Origin: Lithospermum erythrorhizon
Lineage: Eukaryota; Streptophyta; Magnoliopsida; Boraginales; Boraginaceae
NCBI GenBank assembly: GCA_019722365.1
Contig: JADFUC010002279.1
Span: forward strand, 27,990-91,989
DNA length: 64,000 nucleotides
Reading direction: 5' to 3'
Translations under genes and position numbers: made by a program
The notes under the pieces: model-generated
Database searches by the model: none
What the model was told of the DNA's origin: nothing
The model's input: only the letters and a program-made list of their open reading frames with translations
Shown here: positions 56,721 to 64,000 of the stretch, in pieces
Layout: every line of letters begins with the position of its first letter
Numbering within the stretch: position 1 is the first letter of the stretch

Positions 56721-59700
56721 CTAACAGTATTGTCCCTTTGAAATAGGTGACGTGAAGACTACGGTTACTGGAAGCAAAAATTCAAAAATCTTAAATCTGT
56801 GATAGAGGTAGAGAGAGTTTAACTGGCTGAGACTGAATAGCTCTTGCTCGATGATGAAATTACCCCAAAAAAAAAATGTATTCAAAAAAAACTCCGTCGA
56901 CAAATAATGCGTGAAACGAATAGGAGATTGACGACACTGCATGGTTATGCTGCGTAGTTCCATGTCCGTCTAATGACATGGCAAAATGCCGGCGCGACTA
57001 AGTTGACAAAATACAATCGTCATAATGGCACATGAAGATAATGTTGGTCATCCCAAAATAGTTCAAAACAGTCTATCGTTAAAAATTGCACAAAAATGGA
57101 TTCAAACTAGCCAGTGCTTGTTAATTCAGCAACAGCCGACTGTAACAACTAATAAGTTCATCAGTGAGAACCAGTAAATAAAATAAAAATGGTTGAAATT
57201 TTGAATCACGTATTTAACGGAATAAGAGCACTTCAATTAAAATCTTATTAGAAGGATGAAAGAAGAAGCATCATGTCTAAAATCACAACTGAATATAAGT
57301 AGTCGGACACTGTAAAAAAGCTACTTGTCAAACATCTCTCACATCTTTCAACTATTAGATTCAATTCCAACTCTGTCGACCAGATTAAATGATCTTGCCA
57401 AACTAATGCTTAACCTCATAAACCTTAACCTTGTTGGTATCGTGAAAAAAAACCAGCCAAAGGCTGTGAATTTAGACAGTCAGACCAGAAAAATAGGCAA
57501 TATTATACAAAAATTCTGATAGAAACCAGCTAACAAAAAATTCAGCTATTCAAGCAATTTGTTAAACTGAATAGAAAATTCTTTGGCATTAGAACGTACG
57601 GTAGTGAGAAGGGTGGTCAGATCCAAACAATTAGATGTCTGGTAGTGGTCTGAGGAGGAGCCTCCAGTATGCCAACACCCTCGGTGGTGCCCTTTCCGGG
57701 GAAGTAGAGTGGCTGCTTCACCTGCTCGCCCAGTAGAAATACTCAAGCAGAATATATTACAATGAGGCTCAAGAAAACCAATAATGTCTGTGTAAAACAA
57801 GATAACAAAATCGGACCACTGCGCATCATATGTGATAAAATGTCTGAAGCCAATTTAGCTGAAGGTTGGGTATTCAGCATTGGTAATGTTTAATCGTACA
57901 TAATACGAGGTAGTATATTTAAGGAACCCATTGATTATAACTTGACAGTTGACATTATTGCAGGTCTAATACGATACTGAAATCCTCGATCTGTCTTTTC
58001 ACCGATAAAAGCAATAAGAGTAAAATATGTAACCTCACGAGCATATATGGAAGAATATAAATATTTTCTTAACGATCTGTACGTAGTAAAAATAACGTGC
58101 TAACTTTTGTTTTCGACTGGTTGTCCAAATGTAAATAAATATTGTAAAGAGATGAATTTCGGAGATGTTGAATAACAAAAGAGGTAAAATAGGGGCTTAT
58201 CAGAGGCACAGTTTCGTAACCATCAATAGAGATCATGGGCGATATATGATATGAATTTTGATTGATCACTATTTTTGATAATTAGTATTTTGGTAATTTT
58301 TCTTAGAACCCATATCTCACACAGTATAAATCAACATAAAAAACAGAAGGATTATTATAGACTGCTCAAATAAACCAAGGAAACAAACAATTCTTCTTCA
58401 AAAAAAGAAAATCACGTTAATCAGTTAGGCTTAAATCAACTCATAGAGGCCTGTCAGTGGATTAAGGCTTAAATTCATCGACCTGCACAGGAAGCAGTCA
58501 GTACCACTAAATGCACAAATTGAGAGATCAAGTGCCCCGGAGTGTATAATATATATAGGTCAGGCTACTCCTTGAAATGTCCAGCTACGGACGTCAGCCA
58601 GTAACACCATTATACGCTGACAACATCAGTAGGCTAACGCAACTCTGACCCCACCCCATCCCCACCGCGTCATTAGAAGTTCTTCAGATACTGTTCTTGA
58701 ACTTCAGTACTTTAATATGGCTATTGATATTCAAGCAATAATCCCAGTGGTAATTCAGCTCATCCCAATATCAAAAGACTATTAGGTGATGAGTTTCTAT
58801 GAACGGACTGGTGACAACATTGAGCTAGAAGTCTTGGTTGATGAGATTTGTTTATTGACCCCAACAATCAGCTTCGGTAAAACTGGTATGGATAAGGAAA
58901 AATTTGAGATGCCAACCGTAACTGGTATTCCCCAGGCTGCTTTCACATAGGCCTCGCTTTCTCTTCCCAGTGCTGCCCTTTGTCAGCTGTGATTAGTGTT
59001 AAGCACGCGCTCTGGCTGAGACCCATCACGGGCCAGCATGCGCCCGACATGGGCTCAGTGAGGTAATCACTCCATCTTACTCGTGCAAGCCTCACTTTGT
59101 ATAATACAAAGACAAAACGATAAAGCGTTAATCATGTTCTTAGAATATTAGTAGGTAATGAAAAGAATATATCAAACAAATAAATATGTTGACACAAAGG
59201 GCATGATCAGATTGATATGGATCACATTTAATGGCTAAAAGATATCATTCATGTTCACTGGAGTAAATTCCTTTGTATAAATAGTATTAGGTATTCAACA
59301 TGGTCATTAACCTTGCCCTAACCAGGCTATGATTTGTATATGGTGATGTGAGTAGAGAATCGTCTGAAATCCTGTGTATTCGAAGGCTGGGCTGGCCTGA
59401 AATATAATGTATTTTTCTTAATAAAGCTGTAACCAGTGGTGTAATGAGGAGGCTGTGAAGAGCAGTGCCCCCATAATTTTTTAAAAATATTTATTAAGGA
59501 GGCACCATAAAAAATAATAGGTATTCTTTAAAATTATCTTGTTCGCCCTCTAAGTACATGTTTTTCTTTATAAATATAGTGTCAAGCTCATACACAATAA
59601 AATACTAGATCATAGCTGATGGCCGGATGACAATCCAAACAAACCAGATTGTCATCATTTAAAAATCAAAATCAAATGAATCAAATGACACAGAATTTCG

Positions 59701-62700
59701 CCCAATTGTTAGGTTAATTCAGCAGACGAACTGATGGACTGGCCACCATCTAATGAACACATTTCAAAACAAGGTATAGAACCAGTTGAGACCACTTATT
59801 TAAAACAGCTGCGAAATCAGAAGCAAGCTGAGCCTGATATAAATGGAATATGTTAGTCTTTTGCAGCAAAATAACCTATATCTTCATAAGGCAGCATATT
59901 CAAATCTTGAAGGTAAACTATAGCGGAGGAAGAAGTTAAATACTGCCGATGGATACAAGTATTGAAATCTCTTATGACTAAGTATTTGGAGCCAACAGAC
60001 AAAAACGACTCCCAATATTTAAGAGATATATAATAGGAGAAAAGTGCATAATGAGGAATATTGTGGCAAAAAGAAAAATGAAAATTTTGATGAAAAATGA
60101 AGTGAAAAATGGGAAGGAGATATTATTTAGTGAAGTCAGCGGCTAACAAATGCCTACTAAGTTACGGTTGTCATTTTAAGCAAACCTCAAAGATTGGGGA
60201 AAATAAAGAAATGACATTGGTAAGACAGAATAAAACTACATATTGACGGTTATATTTAAAAAGAAAGCGTAATCAAAAATAGTGAAAAATATAAAGAGTA
60301 TAATTTGATATTTAAAAGCAGAACTACGAGCAAAACTGGACTAACAAGTAAAGAGGCGTACTCAAGGATGGGGAGTAGCATTTTACTGCATGGTTGCGCA
60401 TGTTGAGCCAGGCCGACAGAACCACGTCGCACCTGACATTGTTCAATTTGGCCAGGATTCTTTGACGGTCGGCCTCGTGGGAACTTTCATTCATTTGTTA
60501 TAATTAAATGATCAACAGGCAAATAACTGCGGCCAGCATAAACATATGATACTCGCCGTTTTTTCGAGCCCCATGGATTCTGGCTTTTTGTTGTCGTCGC
60601 TGTGGCACGACTATTTTCTTTCATTTTTTGTTTCAAAAAATCGAAGAAGTGAGAGATAGAACTCAAATGACGATAACGATGGTAACGCTCTTACATTCAA
60701 TGAACTTTGACTATTTTTCTCGTAGTACCAATCGGCCAATATCACTGCTGAAGAAGGCGTTAAGCTAAGCAGTTGCAAGCATTGGCTGTATTTTACGTAA
60801 CTGCGGCAAAAAGCCGTTTAAAGTTTACATTTAATATTGCGGCAGTTCCCCGCGATGAACCGGCGTACGGCAACTCAACAGGTTTGTAAGTTGAAATTAA
60901 TGGTATTTTGTTTACATTATACTTTGAAGATTGCAAATAAATGGTTCTTGTTTGAAGCTAACTGTAAAACTCAAATTGCTACATAACATTACATATTTCC
61001 TTTGGCTTTAACCTTCGCGATGATGTTGCATCTTCATGCTAACATGCAATAAACCTTCATCGCAACAGGGCCCTGCCGCTAATTTGGCGAGCTACTGTGG
61101 CTAATAATGGCTTCGTTACTATTGTAAATATTGACTTTTCTTCAAAGTAATGACAAAAGACCAACCCATGCATTTTTCTTCTTTAACATGGTGTCTTCAT
61201 GTAAAGTAAACATAATTTTCAGGCCCCCGTGGAGTATATGTGATTGTTGAGCAGCATGACATTCAATTTATCGATTGTATTTGTAAGTGGCCTACCTTTT
61301 AATAACTTTAGCGACTAACTGCTGAATAAACATTGCTACTATAGTAGTGCGTTTCTTCTTCAAAATAACAAAATCAAAGTTAATAACAATATGCACAATT
61401 CTCTGGTAAAATTAATGATATATACATACTAAGAGTGAATATGTTTAGAAATAACATTGTCAGTGTCTAAACTGCGATGAAATATTTGGTTCGAGTATTC
61501 TTATTACCATCATTTTGTTTACTATATTGATAAAATGAGACACAGTATTCGCAGATAACATGTAATGACAATAAATAATATCTAAACTTAAAATCAATGT
61601 CCAAAAATCATGTGAGCAACAGCTTGCTGGCTATTGCGTGGTGCAACTTTCCTGACTATTGGAGGCCTATGAACAATCGTGTGCATCGTGATTTGTATTT
61701 AGAATTTAACATTGTAAGTTGCAACAATACTATTAGCTAATACAAGCCGTTGGCCAGTGAAGGCTATTATAGCTAATATTAATATCATTCTTCAGAACCC
61801 GATAAACCAGGCTTTGGTGACTGCAGGCTGCGTCTTGTGATGGCCTTGATACATACGCGAGCTGGTATCTTCATAAAACTTAATGATTTTGCGAAAATGA
61901 ACTGCTGCTGTCATTTGTGCTCAAAATGTTATGTTCTGCTACGCTGGTGTTAAAAGCATGTAATACTATCTTCATATTATTAATGAAATATTCGACCGAC
62001 AACCGTGGCGCCCCATTGAAACCAGCCAAACTTACATTAGAAATGAAAAAGTATATTGGTATGAAAAATGAATTAAATACAAACTATTCCAACTATTGTG
62101 AAAATAAATTTTTCTAGATGATCGTAACATTTTGAATGGAGAAATACAACTGTACTCGTTTCAAATTGGTGCGTTTTGGGTAATCGACTTCTTCACAAAT
62201 TACATTACGCTAATCCGAAAAAATATAAGTATTCGATGATTTGGTTTTAAATATTTTAATAATATTTTTTTTAATAATTTTCATAGCGGCTACATAAAAA
62301 GCCAATTAATGATTAAATATGTAGAAAGAATGAAAGTCAACCAGTAATTGACAGTAATGAAACAAAAATAATTAGGTACAAATTTCACTCCCAATACAAA
62401 TCCCAAAATCTTGAATTGCCCCTGGCTGTTGCCTAATGCTAAGGTTCAATGACTTCATTGAGCCTGTCCAGCTTGAAGGCAATGCTCGATCTCAGCAGAT
62501 TTTCCCTCGGTCTTCAGCTCATTCTTTTTATCATGTTTGAACAATATCTGATAGCGTCATCTGCTTCTCACTGAAATTGAGACCACCAGACTTCTTTAAT
62601 AAAAAAGTTGTGCTTTAGGATAGGCTGGTTGTAAGCTTTAGCCCGACTTCGACACATTTTTATTTTTGTGAGGAGATGAGACAATTGGTCTTCCACAAGA

Positions 62701-64000
62701 ATGAAGTGTAAGTTCATTTCGCAATGAAGCGTCAGGTGTTATTATAACCCGCCTATTGAAGGATGCGGTTCATTGAGTCACGTTCGTGTGGTTCGTGCGT
62801 CAAAAATTATAACACATGATATATTCTTCTTCTTTATTTTGACTATACACCATTTTCTCAAAAATAAAATCCACGTAATTCAATTATTGAAAAACGACAT
62901 AAATTTAAGTAATTCTATCAGCCTTTAATGAACACTATTATATTAAAATTGCGCTATAATTTTGATAATCTTTTTCATTTGTATCATCTTCAAATGAGCA
63001 CATTGTGGCATTTTACATTAGTAGTATCAGAAGACCAATGTTTGATGTGGCAAAATGACGATCCGACGATGAACGATCTCAGATTTTTGACGACCATTCC
63101 TGTTGTTTAATGTTGATTAATATTCAAACAATACGCCCACAGAGGTGACAATAATGAAACTGTGACTGTCGTAGGGCTCTGATGACACACTGTTTTGGCT
63201 TTGATGGTGCTCAATAACTATTTCATCTTGCTGTGCGACTATCTCTGCATTTCTATTATTGCTGCCGTATCTTTTTAGTTAAAATACATTTTTAACTGGC
63301 AGACAACAGCGATTTCAAGACACAACAAATGAACTGCTCGCAGTATTCATGTGGACCGCGGCGACTAACTACTGCTGAAAGAGGTTGACCGTGGGACTAC
63401 ATTCGTTGCGGCGATTCTCTTTAATTTGTTTGATGGGCTGGTCGAATTTCTTTTTGAACAAAAAATATTGATTCACAACTTGTTACTGACACTGGCTAGC
63501 CGGAGGACCTGACAACTCATTCCCACAGTGATTCGTTGCTAACTTCACAAACGTTGCTGCGATAACTTCACGGTACTGGCGTCGACTTTAAATGATATGG
63601 TTACAAATGATTTTCGATACATTTCAATGTACTGGCTATCTGTGTTAAATAACAAATAAAAAAGCAGGAGAAATATACAATAATAAATAATTATTTAAAT
63701 AGATAGTTATGATTAGGTCGAGCAAAGACAATAGTCAATTAAATGAGAAATCACTATATAACTCTGATAAATAAGATTTTCAGATTTGAGCACGATAACT
63801 TAACTTTACGTACGAATTGACTGCGTGTTGGCACAATATAATTACTACTCCCTCCGACTGGAGCTTTTAAATCTATACAAAGCAATAAAATAATAGAAAA
63901 TGTAAATCAGTGAGATAACTGCTATGTGAAATGAGCAATAAACGTTAGTATACAAAAGTAAATTTTATTTGATAATCTTTACAACAACTCATGGCTTTAA
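56721..64000. other. Right tail with no partner in the window and no readable gene
   Basis: If the palindrome continues, this is the degraded complement of sequence upstream of base 1. I find no transposon domain, rRNA, tRNA or convincing ORF. The longest frames are 60-84 codons. A short GC-richer patch at 57,590-57,740 (minus frame 57,546-57,800) is the only stretch with protein-like composition, and I do not recognise it. The rest is AT-rich with many short A/T runs. Confidence 0.6.

Noticed and set aside
1..64000. A previously undescribed defence, biosynthetic or selfish gene system
   Set aside because: Every readable coding segment belongs to known plant transposable-element families. 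The unexplained parts are noisy copies or non-coding DNA.

Overview
The window looks like plant nuclear heterochromatin, probably from a flowering plant. It is a nest of transposable elements: a Sirevirus-type Ty1/copia element, a second copia element, a Tekay-like Ty3/gypsy chromovirus, a plant hAT transposon with a BED/DUF659-type transposase, a tRNA-derived SINE and tandem repeats. I recognise no host gene, no rRNA or tRNA gene and no prokaryotic feature. Every coding region is broken by frameshifts and stops, so all genes are given as pseudogenes.

Left arm (1-32,200). A tandem repeat (about 110-860) abuts one end of a hAT element (TIRs about 900-1,225 and 12,595-12,955). The hAT transposase gene (about 1,980-12,310) is split by a complete Sirevirus (2,361-10,371) with two LTRs, gag, pol and an envelope-like third ORF. 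After an AT-rich gap comes a copia element on the minus strand (about 13,925-17,780). Next is a copia LTR with a primer binding site on the plus strand (about 17,785-18,670), and then an unexplained 0.9 kb. A gypsy chromovirus on the plus strand (20,205-28,386) follows, with a SINE in its 5' LTR and a minisatellite in its 3' LTR. Remains of another minus-strand copia LTR and leader (29,290-30,440) and AT-rich DNA run up to 32,200.

Right arm (32,200 to about 56,650). This is the reverse complement of the left arm in the same order, with essentially no spacer at 32,200. I followed it through more than fifteen anchors: the copia leader, the gypsy 3' LTR, the SINE, the (AT)n tract, the hAT TIRs and transposase, both Sirevirus LTRs and the tandem repeat. 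It is shorter by a nearly constant factor (about 0.75 beyond the first few kb) and so scrambled that almost none of its coding domains can be read. The tail 56,650-64,000 would pair with sequence upstream of base 1.

Interpretation. The arms share every nested insertion, so the duplication would have to be younger than all of them. Yet they differ more than the LTR pairs inside one arm, only one arm has decayed, and the shortening is even. This fits a fold-back (template plus complement) long-read artefact in an unpolished contig better than a real 64-kb palindrome. That is inference: read mapping across 32,200 would settle it. I found no convincing new biological system. The palindrome, its arm asymmetry and the nested elements are what deserve attention.
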